From assembly GCA_016788705.1 (NCBI GenBank), contig JAEUSQ010000021.1:1-64000 (forward strand): a stretch of 64,000 nt of DNA. The letters are read 5' to 3'. The notes beneath the pieces are model-generated. The model searched no databases and was not told where the DNA came from. It saw only the letters and a list, made by a program, of their open reading frames with translations. Position numbers and translations under genes: made by a program. Source of the stretch: Bacteroidetes Order II. bacterium (GTDB taxonomy: Bacteria; Bacteroidota; Rhodothermia; Rhodothermales; UBA2364). Positions 37,022 through 45,196 of the stretch are shown here, piece after piece. Position 1 is the first letter of the stretch, and every line of letters begins with the position of its first letter.

Positions 37022-39559
37022 TTATTTAAGTTGAGCCTCAAATTGTTCAATGGCCGAGAGGATATTGGGATTGTTGTGGTATCGAGCTTTCAGTGGAGCG
37101 AAAATTTCTTTTGCTTTGGGATTTCCCAAGGTCGTAAGGAGGAGGACGTGATAGAAAATATCATCTACCGATCCTTCCTGAAGTGATTGGTTCAATCTAG
37201 CTGAAAGCATGGCGTATGCCTTTTCTGTCTTGCCAAGTGTGGTCAACGTTTGTACGGCAACCAATGGAAAATCCCAACCATTTCCCAAAAACCACCTTGG
37301 TGTGTGGAGGTCTGTCAAAGCCTCTAAAGCAAATGATTCTGCTTTAGTATCTCCTAATGCAACCAATCCATTTAGGGCGTGCATCAGGCTCTGGTTTTTC
37401 CAAGAAGGTCTTGTTTTTAAATGGGTTAACGTTAAAAAAGAATGGCTGACTTTGGTTTTTCCCAACGCAATAGCCGCTGCATTAACCACACGGTCGCTTA
37501 GGTCATTAAGGTTCGAAAGGTAGAGCGGTGCAAAGGTTGAATCCTGCGTATTGCCCAGATTGGAAAGGGCTGCCGCTTTCACCCATGAACGGTCTTTCTT
37601 TATAATATCCGTTAATAAGCGGGTTGTTTGAGGGTCAAAAGGTGCATTTATGACCGCTTGGAGCTGCCCCAATACATTAAAACGGAAGCGCCAATAGGCT
37701 TTGCTTTGGAGGACTTCATGCACCGCATCCAAAAGCCTTTTCTGGAGGGTTTTGTTCATAGGATCGGCCTTATAAATATTTACCAATTCAAAAAAGGCTG
37801 TATTTCGGGAGGACGTAAAAGGGCTGTATTTTAGCTGAGTCAATAATGCTTCTGTATTTTGGTTATATTGAACTTCTTTAAGCCAAATCTGATGAGGGTC
37901 TATATTTATATAGTGCGGCATTTGGGAAAAACGATAGACTATTGTGGTGGTTTCTTGTGGTTTAATCCAGATTGATTTTTTTATTCCCTCTATTTCAATA
38001 TCTAATATTCCTCTAAAAAAACGCGTACTAAGAGGTTGGTTATTTAATTTTTGGATTTGTTTAAAAATTAATTTTATTTCATTGCGTTTTATATTTATTT
38101 CTTTTGTAACCTTGAAAATAGGATATTGGGCTTGATATATCCATTGGTCAAAGAACCATTTTAGGTCTTTCGGACTAACACGTTGAATAACTGCTACAAA
38201 ATCTTCGGTTGAAACTGGTTTAAAAGCATTTTCTTTAATAAAAACCTGAATTGCTTTAAAAAAAACTTGGTCTCCTAATTCTCTTTGTAACATTCGGAGT
38301 ATCCATGCACCTCTGTATTTTACCGCACTACTTTTAGTAAAGGCTTCTTCCTGTTCCACTTCCTTTGGGACGATGGGTGATGGGTTATCGGCTTTAATCT
38401 CGTTCCAAATATTGCTTGCCTCCCAAGGATAATACCACAATTGATATTCTGCCTCCTTGTGGATATGTGCCGTAAAAAGTCCTTCAAAATATTGTGCAAA
38501 AGCCTTGGTCAGCCAAATATCTCGAACATTTTTGGGTATAATTATATTCCCAAACCATTGACTCGCCAAAGCATTAAATTCCACACCATCCCATAAATAT
38601 TGAAAATCTTCGTGCGTTCCGTAGTCATCAATCATATTGTCCGAAATGATGCTCATGGCTTGTTGCCCTGTTAGGCTGGGAAAAGGGTAATTTTGCACCA
38701 CCACTTGTGTATAATGCGAAAATGGATATTGAAAACCAGTTTTTTCCATTAGAAATCGCATCATTTCCGGCAAGCGAACGATGGTAGCAGTGGCTGCTTC
38801 TTTTTCATCGGGATAACAATAGGTATATAAGGGTGTCTCTTGGTAATGTTGTACCAATCGTTGGTACTCGCCCACCACAAAGGAGGTTAAATAAAGCGGA
38901 TGTGGGTGGCTTGTCTTGTAGTGAAACGTACGGGTTTGATCGGAATTCTCGGTTTGCCCCACAAGTACGCCGTTGGCAATAACTGTCAAAGGAGTTTCCA
39001 CTGTGACCATCAATTCGGTTGTCGCCAAATCGGAAAGAACAAGGCTCCCCGGTAGCCAATAGGGGTGGTGCTGCCATTCGCTCTGAGACCAAGCTTGTTT
39101 TCGCTTGATGGGATTGGTTGTAGTGGGCGAAAAAAATCGGACTCCCTTTCCGAAACTGCCGCCAAGATTATTCGGATCCGGCTCATTTACTTGTGTGGTT
39201 TCGTATCGGATATTTAATTTTAAAGAGTCTCCTTTTTGATATGTTTTGTTTAAATCAATTTGTAGAATATTGTTTTCTTTATCTAAGGTGAACCGAGAAA
39301 GTTGCTGATCCTCTGCGTAAATTTCATGGATCAGGAGTTGATTAGCAGCTAACTGAATGGAATTGGACGGTGTAGTAAATGATAACGTAATTTCTACCTT
39401 TCCAAGTACGCGTTTTTTCTCCCAATCAAGGGCTAAGTGGATTTTATAGTGGGCTAAATCAATGGATTCTGTAGTGGCATGTTTAGGCTTGTCTTGGGCA
39501 TAAACAACAAAAGAAAGTATCCCAAAAAGAAACAAAATATAAGCTATTTTTTGGTTCAT
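37022..39559 (-). CDS. M1 aminopeptidase homologue lacking the zinc site
   Basis: An 845-residue exported protein (signal peptide 1-21, ending VYAQ) with the full M1 architecture: N-terminal beta domain, thermolysin-like domain (about 245-460), and a long helical HEAT-like C-terminus. The zinc motif HEXXH is replaced by N329-A-L-A-S333 immediately before the conserved QWFGN, and the third ligand (normally L-N-E-G-F-A) is K352 in LTKAFAQYFEG. The exopeptidase G-x-M-E-N motif is also absent (TGQQAMSIISDN). The fold-defining residues and the tyrosine region VKYRGAWILRML remain. It is therefore probably not a peptidase but a binding or scaffold protein. It is the first gene of an A+T-rich four-gene run. 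Confidence 0.88.
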   Translation of the reverse strand: MNQKIAYILFLFGILSFVVYAQDKPKHATTESIDLAHYKIHLALDWEKKRVLGKVEITLSFTTPSNSIQLAANQLLIHEIYAEDQQLSRFTLDKENNILQIDLNKTYQKGDSLKLNIRYETTQVNEPDPNNLGGSFGKGVRFFSPTTTNPIKRKQAWSQSEWQHHPYWLPGSLVLSDLATTELMVTVETPLTVIANGVLVGQTENSDQTRTFHYKTSHPHPLYLTSFVVGEYQRLVQHYQETPLYTYCYPDEKEAATATIVRLPEMMRFLMEKTGFQYPFSHYTQVVVQNYPFPSLTGQQAMSIISDNMIDDYGTHEDFQYLWDGVEFNALASQWFGNIIIPKNVRDIWLTKAFAQYFEGLFTAHIHKEAEYQLWYYPWEASNIWNEIKADNPSPIVPKEVEQEEAFTKSSAVKYRGAWILRMLQRELGDQVFFKAIQVFIKENAFKPVSTEDFVAVIQRVSPKDLKWFFDQWIYQAQYPIFKVTKEINIKRNEIKLIFKQIQKLNNQPLSTRFFRGILDIEIEGIKKSIWIKPQETTTIVYRFSQMPHYINIDPHQIWLKEVQYNQNTEALLTQLKYSPFTSSRNTAFFELVNIYKADPMNKTLQKRLLDAVHEVLQSKAYWRFRFNVLGQLQAVINAPFDPQTTRLLTDIIKKDRSWVKAAALSNLGNTQDSTFAPLYLSNLNDLSDRVVNAAAIALGKTKVSHSFLTLTHLKTRPSWKNQSLMHALNGLVALGDTKAESFALEALTDLHTPRWFLGNGWDFPLVAVQTLTTLGKTEKAYAMLSARLNQSLQEGSVDDIFYHVLLLTTLGNPKAKEIFAPLKARYHNNPNILSAIEQFEAQLK

Positions 39560-39648
39560 TTGAACATGCTAAGGCTAAAATATGGACGAGGTGGGCCTTT
39601 CGGGCAAGGTCTTACACCGGTAGTGGAGCGGTTAAGATTCGTACATTT

Positions 39649-39686
39649 ATTTACAGGCGGCTACATATGCGTCTCCGCCTGTAAAT
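39649..39686. repeat. Perfect 12-bp inverted repeat
   Basis: ATTTACAGGCGG (39649-39660) and CCGCCTGTAAAT (39675-39686) flank a 14-base loop. It lies in the 235-base gap between the GlxA-like gene end and the M1-like gene start. No T-run follows on either strand, so it is not a standard terminator; it may be a REP-like element. Confidence 0.75.
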
Positions 39687-39794
39687 GCTTAATACCAAAC
39701 TCTTATACCACATTGACCAGCGACTCTCCAATAAATTAGCGTCTTTGGGAAATGGGATGTGGACAAGGACACGACATTTACGGCCAATCCATCG

Positions 39795-40748
39795 TCAATC
39801 AAGCTGGCGGAGGAGCCGTTCTACCTGCTTTTCGCTGTTAAGACCCACTTTGGGCGCAAGTTGAGACCTGGAAAGGTCGGGCGTTCGGGAGAATTCTCGT
39901 AGTTTTTGGATACGGACTTGGGTGATGAATTGATTGACCGTAAGCCCCGTTTCTTGTTTGAAGGTACGTGTTAGGTTTCGTTCACTCATGCAAGCCACGT
40001 CTGCCAGTGAAGCGAGGTTGTGCTTCTGGTCTATCTTTTCGATAATGTGGTCTTGTACGGCATGGATGCCATAGTGTATGTGGTTCCGGTAATTGAAATA
40101 AGGACTTATCTGGTGGTCTCCTCCTTTTCTACGGTTATATACCACCAATTCTTTGGCGACCTTATGGGCAAAATAACTATCGGTAAGTCCTTCTAATAAA
40201 TACAACATGAGATCTATTCCAGAGGCAATTCCAGCACTGGTATGGATGCGGCCTTCCGAAAGGTACAATACATTTTCGATGACTTTTAGCTGAGGAAAAT
40301 CTTTTTTGAGTTGTTGGATTAACTGAAAGTGGGTGGTACAAGCCCGTTGGTTTAGCACACCCGCTGCGGCCATGACAAAAGCCCCCACACAAATACTGAC
40401 CAAGTGGGCCCCATTCTGGTTGGCCCCTGCAATCCAATGAAATAGCGCCTCTTGTTTCCGGAATGCATCAGACATAATGTATTTGACCCGCGATCCTGGG
40501 ATAATAATATAGTCTCCTGCGGCATAGGTCACCTCGGAGAAGTGCATTAGTCGGTGAAGGCCCAAGCCTGCAGAGGTTTGGATTTCGTGCTCGATGCCAC
40601 AGTACACGATCTCGAAGTTGGCGCCAAAATCTATGGCCTCGCTCAAGACTTGGTCTGGCCCCGCAAGATCCAGTAGGTGAACTTCCGGTAAAACAATAAA
40701 AATGAACTTCGTTCGGCGCATGGGATAAGGGGTTGTTATGATGGACAT
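39795..40748 (-). CDS. GlxA-type AraC-family regulator with DJ-1/PfpI domain
   Basis: A 317-residue protein. The N-terminal DJ-1/PfpI-like domain (about 13-195) starts FIFIVLPEVHLLDLAGPDQV and has SICVGAFVMAAAGVL, with the cysteine at the position of the class nucleophile, and THFQLIQQL. The C-terminal AraC DNA-binding domain (about 235-317) has SLADVACMSERNLTRTFKQE and TVNQFITQVRIQKLREF. The protein stops right after the second helix-turn-helix, VGLNSEKQVERLLRQLD, slightly shorter than usual. It is divergent from the GbsR-headed operon across 213 bases and may help control it. Confidence 0.87.
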   Translation of the reverse strand: MSIITTPYPMRRTKFIFIVLPEVHLLDLAGPDQVLSEAIDFGANFEIVYCGIEHEIQTSAGLGLHRLMHFSEVTYAAGDYIIIPGSRVKYIMSDAFRKQEALFHWIAGANQNGAHLVSICVGAFVMAAAGVLNQRACTTHFQLIQQLKKDFPQLKVIENVLYLSEGRIHTSAGIASGIDLMLYLLEGLTDSYFAHKVAKELVVYNRRKGGDHQISPYFNYRNHIHYGIHAVQDHIIEKIDQKHNLASLADVACMSERNLTRTFKQETGLTVNQFITQVRIQKLREFSRTPDLSRSQLAPKVGLNSEKQVERLLRQLD

Positions 40749-40892
40749 GCTCTACACGGAAAGAATAAGTCAAAATACATGCATAAGGCATAGACAGCAA
40801 GGGCAAGATACCCCGAATTAGTGGCTGCTTCATGTATCAAATTGGTTTTATTGCCGATAGACAAATATTTTGGGCATTAACTCATAAAATGC

Positions 40893-40923
40893 TTGCGCAA
40901 CGGAAAGCGCTTTCTTATATTTC
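40893..40923 (+). promoter_or_regulatory. Putative promoter of the GbsR-headed operon
   Basis: TTG at 40893-40895 and TATATTTC at 40916-40923 are 20 bases apart, close to the Bacteroidota consensus TTG...TAnnTTTG. The predicted start of transcription is near 40930, about 32 bases before the GbsR-like ATG. A perfect palindrome lies between the two boxes. Confidence 0.45.
40903..40914. promoter_or_regulatory. Perfect palindrome GAAAGCGCTTTC (candidate operator)
   Basis: This 12-bp perfect palindrome with a central CG resembles operators of LacI-family regulators. It sits between the putative promoter boxes, where a bound repressor would block polymerase. A near-identical site lies at the promoter of the beta-glucan operon (61421-61432). 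No LacI-family gene is in the window. Confidence 0.5.
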
Positions 40924-40927
40924 AATC

Positions 40928-40945
40928 GTTTGAAAATTATCAAAC
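40928..40945. promoter_or_regulatory. Near-perfect palindrome GTTTGAAAATTATCAAAC
   Basis: Arms GTTTGA and TCAAAC are exact complements and 16 of 18 positions are symmetric. It overlaps the predicted transcription start and lies 16 bases before the GbsR-like gene, the usual place for an autoregulatory operator of a winged-helix repressor. Confidence 0.5.
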
Positions 40946-40961
40946 AAAACAAAATTTATAA

Positions 40962-41465
40962 ATGTCGCTTGAACTCTCACCCCTGCAACACGAATTGGTC
41001 GTAGAATTTGGCAATATCTATGAAAATTACGGTTTTCAACGGATTAAAGGACTCATTGTGGGCCTTCTACTGGGTCAGCCGGAACCCATGAGCCTCGATG
41101 ATATCGTGGATGCGTTGGGCCGCTCTAAAGGTCCGATTTCCACGGCGGTTCGTGAGCTTTCTACGATGGGTATTTTGCGAAAGGTGACTGGTCCGGAGAA
41201 TCGTCGGGATTATTATACCACCCACCCCGACTTATTCTTCAACAACTTTATGTTCAACATGCAAACGGTACGGCGCAATCGCCGCATTGCCGAGCAGTTT
41301 TTGAACGAGGTATCGCCGGATGCACCCGGAAACGGACATCTGACCCGAAATTTGGAACACATGCGTGCTTTTTACACGCTTATGGAGACTTTTTACCGCA
41401 ACTTCTCGGAAGAATGGAAATCCCAAAAACCCCTTTCCAATCGTCACGAAGAGGAGCGTTTTTGA
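40962..41465 (+). CDS. GbsR/MarR-type transcriptional regulator
   Basis: A 167-residue protein of the GbsR class. It begins LSPLQHELVVEFGNIYENYG, then GLLLGQPEPMSLDDIVDALGRSKGPISTAVREL, the helix-turn-helix with recognition helix, and ILRKVTGPENRRDYY as the wing, followed by long helices for dimerisation. GbsR-type proteins usually repress transporter genes and respond to the transported compound. It is the first gene of a plus-strand operon with a TonB receptor 38 bases downstream, so it probably senses the imported ligand or a product. Confidence 0.88.
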   Translation: MSLELSPLQHELVVEFGNIYENYGFQRIKGLIVGLLLGQPEPMSLDDIVDALGRSKGPISTAVRELSTMGILRKVTGPENRRDYYTTHPDLFFNNFMFNMQTVRRNRRIAEQFLNEVSPDAPGNGHLTRNLEHMRAFYTLMETFYRNFSEEWKSQKPLSNRHEEERF

Positions 41466-41503
41466 TCATCTTACTGACCTAATCATCCAAACCCAAACAA
41501 AAA

Positions 41504-44074
41504 ATGAAACCTTTCCGCACGTTATGGGCCTGCGGCGTGGCATTGCTTTGCGTGATAGCGCCAATGGTGTCTGCACAAACGGTAAGTGGTATCGTCCGAG
41601 ATAGTGGCTCTAATACACCACTGCCTGGCGTTACAGTAGCCGTTGTTGGTTCTTCTACAGGAACCGTTACCAGCACGACGGGGGCTTATTCCCTTCGTGT
41701 GGGCAAAGCAGGTACGTTTAGCATCCGATACTCGTTTGTGGGATATGCCACCGAGACCCGCACCGTATTGTTGGCCGTAGGAAAAGACCAAACCTTAGAT
41801 GTTTCGCTGAATCCGGTAACACTTTCTGGAGACGAGGTGGTGGTTACGGCTTCTCGCCGTCCCGAAAAGCTGACCGAAGCGCCGGCTTCTATTAGCGTGA
41901 TTACGGCTAAAGATTTAGACCAAATTGCCTCGTTTAATGTGGGCGAACTGGCCTCAAAGATTCAAGGGGTAGAGTTCGTTCGGACGGGTGTAACAGGTGT
42001 GGGCTTTAATGCACGTGGCTTTAATAATGCCTTTAATGCGAAGGTAATGGCCATGACCGATGGCCGAAACTCCATGATGGCGGGTGGAAGTGGCCTGCCT
42101 GCGGGGATTATGAATACCGTGATAAAGGAAGACATCGAGCGATTAGAAGTAGTGCTAGGCCCGAACTCGGCATTGTATGGCCCGAATGCGCATAATGGTG
42201 TGGCGAATACCATTACCAAAGACCCGCGTCGCCATCCGGGAACCACCGTTGCCCTGTCTGGTGGAAATCAAAGTGTACTTTCAGCACGCTTACGTCATGC
42301 GCAAACCCTGGGCGATAAGTTTGCTTTTAAGGTAACGGGTGAGTTTACCAAAGGGGAAGACTTCGACTTTAGGGATAGTGTTTATGTAGGGGGGACTTTT
42401 TATGGTCGTGTCCGCTCGGTTCCGGAACGCAATGTGGACCACACCTTCCAACACATTCGGGGTGAAGGTCATTTATACTTTACGCCCAAAGCCGGAAACG
42501 ATATTATCTTGTCGTATGGCGGAAGCGTAAACGATTTTCTGAGTGTGAACAATGTGGGGCGTAACCAAATCCGAGACTGGAAATTCTCCTATGCCCAAGC
42601 CCGTTATGTATCACCACGTCTATTTGGTCAGGTTTATTATACCTGGACAGACGTAGGAACCTCGTATGGTATCACCCCTTACACCCGTGACTACACGAAC
42701 CGCATCAACAGTACCATTACCGATGCCACCAACCCCTTCTTTCCGGTAGTGGGGCGTTTATCCTCCGAAGCCGCTGATGCTTTTGGTCTCCGTTTGGGTA
42801 ACCAATTCAAGGAAAAATCGGGGCGGTTAAATGCCGAACTGCAATACAACAACTCGTTTGAAGCATTGGGCCTAAACGTTGTAGCCTCGGCGAATTACCA
42901 AAATGACCAACCCAATACCTTTGGAACCTCCATTGCAGACAGCACGGTTCCCGGGCAAGAAGGCACCCTCATTAATGTCACCCAAATGGGAGCCGCCTTA
43001 CAATTGGAAAAAACCTTGCCTGTGGGCTTCAAATTGGTGGCTGCGGGGCGCTTAGACAACCATAGTAACTTCGGCAACCAGTTTGCACCGAAAGTAGCGC
43101 TTGTAAAAACGGTGGGTGATGGTGCGTTTCGGGCAAGTTATGGCCGCGCTTTCTCGAATCCGTTGATTTTATTTCAATATGCCTATATCTTCAACATCGT
43201 TTATGGCAACGGAAAAGGCATTCGTTACATCCCGAATGGGGCCAATGTGAATGACGCAGCGGCCATTAAAACCACCGACCCATTGCGTCCAGAGCAAATC
43301 GGAACGTATGAAGTGGGGTATAAAGGAACGTTCAACAAAAAAGTATTTGTGGATGTAGCCGGATATTATGGCAAAACCAAAGACTTCTTGAGTCCTTCGA
43401 TCGGTATTTTGGGCCGCCCGCTTTCAATGGGAGATATCGAAATTAAAAATACCGCGCTTCCAGGAGCGGTTAGTGCAGCGGGTGTTCTTTCGGGCGCACA
43501 ATTCCTTACCTACTTCAACTATGGCCAAGTGGACGCTTGGGGGGTGGACTTGGGGATAAACTATTACCTTAACAAGAATACTACACTTGGGGTGAAGTAT
43601 TCTTGGTTCGACTCCGACATCACAGACGGAGACCTCAAAAACGATGCAAACCGTGACGGTGTGGTCTCGGCAGAAGAGCGAAGCCTCAATGCCCCCAACC
43701 ACCGTGTAGCGGGTACGTTGAGTTTGGCCAATATCGCCGGAAAACCCCTCTTTGCCAACATATCGGCTCGGTGGGTACAAGAATACGATTTTTATTCCGG
43801 AAACCAGATTGGTACGGCGGCTGGCGAAGGCAAACGTGGGGTGGTCTCGGTTACCCTGCCCTCTGGCACAGCGGCCAGCTACCTTAAAAACTGGGATCAT
43901 GGTGCATTGGGCGGCTTCACTACGGTGGACCTAAGTATGGGCTACGCCCTGAACAAGGTGTTCTCGCTGGGGGCTGCGGTCAGCAATGTCTTTAATGTAG
44001 AACAACGCGAATTTGTTGGTTCGCCTTCTATCGGACGGTTGATTTCGTTTGAGCTCAAAGCCAATATGAAATAA
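41504..44074 (+). CDS. TonB-dependent receptor of the GbsR-headed operon
   Basis: An 856-residue outer-membrane receptor. Signal peptide (1-24, ending VSAQ), carboxypeptidase-regulatory-like domain (about 25-105, SGIVRDSGSNTPLPGVTVAV), plug domain (VVVTASRRPEKLTEAPASIS, LGPNSALYGPNAHNGVANTI) and barrel ending FVGSPSIGRLISFELKANMK. The EVVVTASRR TonB-box-like region is clear. It has no SusD partner, so it resembles siderophore- or small-ligand-type receptors rather than SusC. The following genes code for acyl-handling and carboxylate-transport functions, which suggests an ester or lipid-like ligand. Confidence 0.93.
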   Translation: MKPFRTLWACGVALLCVIAPMVSAQTVSGIVRDSGSNTPLPGVTVAVVGSSTGTVTSTTGAYSLRVGKAGTFSIRYSFVGYATETRTVLLAVGKDQTLDVSLNPVTLSGDEVVVTASRRPEKLTEAPASISVITAKDLDQIASFNVGELASKIQGVEFVRTGVTGVGFNARGFNNAFNAKVMAMTDGRNSMMAGGSGLPAGIMNTVIKEDIERLEVVLGPNSALYGPNAHNGVANTITKDPRRHPGTTVALSGGNQSVLSARLRHAQTLGDKFAFKVTGEFTKGEDFDFRDSVYVGGTFYGRVRSVPERNVDHTFQHIRGEGHLYFTPKAGNDIILSYGGSVNDFLSVNNVGRNQIRDWKFSYAQARYVSPRLFGQVYYTWTDVGTSYGITPYTRDYTNRINSTITDATNPFFPVVGRLSSEAADAFGLRLGNQFKEKSGRLNAELQYNNSFEALGLNVVASANYQNDQPNTFGTSIADSTVPGQEGTLINVTQMGAALQLEKTLPVGFKLVAAGRLDNHSNFGNQFAPKVALVKTVGDGAFRASYGRAFSNPLILFQYAYIFNIVYGNGKGIRYIPNGANVNDAAAIKTTDPLRPEQIGTYEVGYKGTFNKKVFVDVAGYYGKTKDFLSPSIGILGRPLSMGDIEIKNTALPGAVSAAGVLSGAQFLTYFNYGQVDAWGVDLGINYYLNKNTTLGVKYSWFDSDITDGDLKNDANRDGVVSAEERSLNAPNHRVAGTLSLANIAGKPLFANISARWVQEYDFYSGNQIGTAAGEGKRGVVSVTLPSGTAASYLKNWDHGALGGFTTVDLSMGYALNKVFSLGAAVSNVFNVEQREFVGSPSIGRLISFELKANMK

Positions 44075-44179
44075 GCCAGTTATCGAAAACGGGTGGTGGT
44101 TCATCCAAACTGCCACCCGTTTTTGCTCATTAAACTCACCAAACCGCTTTTCTACACACGAGTCGGATTTAAAAGTAGT

Positions 44180-45166
44180 ATGCGCAAAGCCAAAATTATC
44201 GGAACAGGTTTGTATGCACCGGAACGGGTGATCCCTAATACATTCTTCAATGACCTTTATCAACAGGATGTAGATGCTTTTCTGCGCGAAAACCGCCATA
44301 TTTTTGAGCGGCGATACATGACAGACGAACAAACCACATCCGATCTGGCCGCTGAAGCAGGGCGGCGCGCCATCCAAAATGCGGGTCTCCAGCCGCAAGA
44401 CATTCAATTGGTGGTAGTTGCGACTGATACGCCAGACTTCCTCTCGCCTTCTACGGCTGCCATCGTACAACATAAAATAGGCGCTACCGGTGCCGGATCC
44501 TTCGACATCAATACCGCCTGTGCCGGATTTGCGACGGCCTTGGACATCGGCAGTAAATACATTGGGGCAGATCCGCGCTATCAATACGTTTTGGTGATTG
44601 GGGCATATGGCATGAGCCGCTTTTTGGACTTCAGAGACCGCAATGTCGCCACACTTTTTGCAGATGGTGCAGGTGCGGTGGTACTAACGCCCTCTGAAGA
44701 CGAAAGCGGGGTTCTGGCTTCTCGTTTATGGTCCGATGGTCAGTACAACGACTATATGGGTCTTTATGTGGGTGGAGCCGCAACACCCCCAACCGAAGTC
44801 CTGATTCATGAACAACAACATTTGCTTCAATTCCGGAAAAAATTCCCCAAAACGTTTAATTTTGACCTTTGGACGGGGGTGATTCAAGCATTATGCGCCG
44901 AGTTGGGCATAACGACACAAGAGGTGGATCGTTATTTCTTCACCCAAATTAACATCCTCACGATCCGCGAGGTACTGGGGCATTTCGCGATTCCAGAAAC
45001 CAAAACCCATTACATCATGGACCGATATGGTTATACCGGAAGCGCCGCCATTCCGATGGCCCTGGCCGATGCCAACGCGGCGGGTAAACTCCGTCGGGGA
45101 GATTTGATCTTTATCGTTACCTCTGGCGGTGGAGCGGCCATGGCTGCGTTAGCGCTCCGCTGGTAA
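44180..45166 (+). CDS. Ketoacyl-ACP synthase III-like protein with altered catalytic triad
   Basis: A 328-residue thiolase-fold protein of the FabH/KAS III type. The acyl-accepting cysteine is C114 in FDINTACAGFATAL. The residue that should be the catalytic histidine (HQAN) is T255 in FFTQIN, and the asparagine (GNTSAA) is Y285 in YGYTGSAAIP. Loss of both speaks against ordinary decarboxylative condensation and for acyl transfer, hydrolysis or acyl binding. The C-terminal RRGDLIFIVTSGGGAAMAAL is intact. The frame is open to 44093; ATG 44180 begins the conserved MRKAKIIGTGLYAPERV. It lies between the TonB receptor and the symporter. Confidence 0.85.
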   Translation: MRKAKIIGTGLYAPERVIPNTFFNDLYQQDVDAFLRENRHIFERRYMTDEQTTSDLAAEAGRRAIQNAGLQPQDIQLVVVATDTPDFLSPSTAAIVQHKIGATGAGSFDINTACAGFATALDIGSKYIGADPRYQYVLVIGAYGMSRFLDFRDRNVATLFADGAGAVVLTPSEDESGVLASRLWSDGQYNDYMGLYVGGAATPPTEVLIHEQQHLLQFRKKFPKTFNFDLWTGVIQALCAELGITTQEVDRYFFTQINILTIREVLGHFAIPETKTHYIMDRYGYTGSAAIPMALADANAAGKLRRGDLIFIVTSGGGAAMAALALRW

Positions 45167-45196
45167 ATTTTTCAACCCCTCACAAAAGATACCTTT

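Noticed and set aside
37022-39559. Annotation as an active M1 aminopeptidase
   Set aside because: All zinc ligands, the catalytic glutamate and G-x-M-E-N are absent, so activity cannot be claimed.
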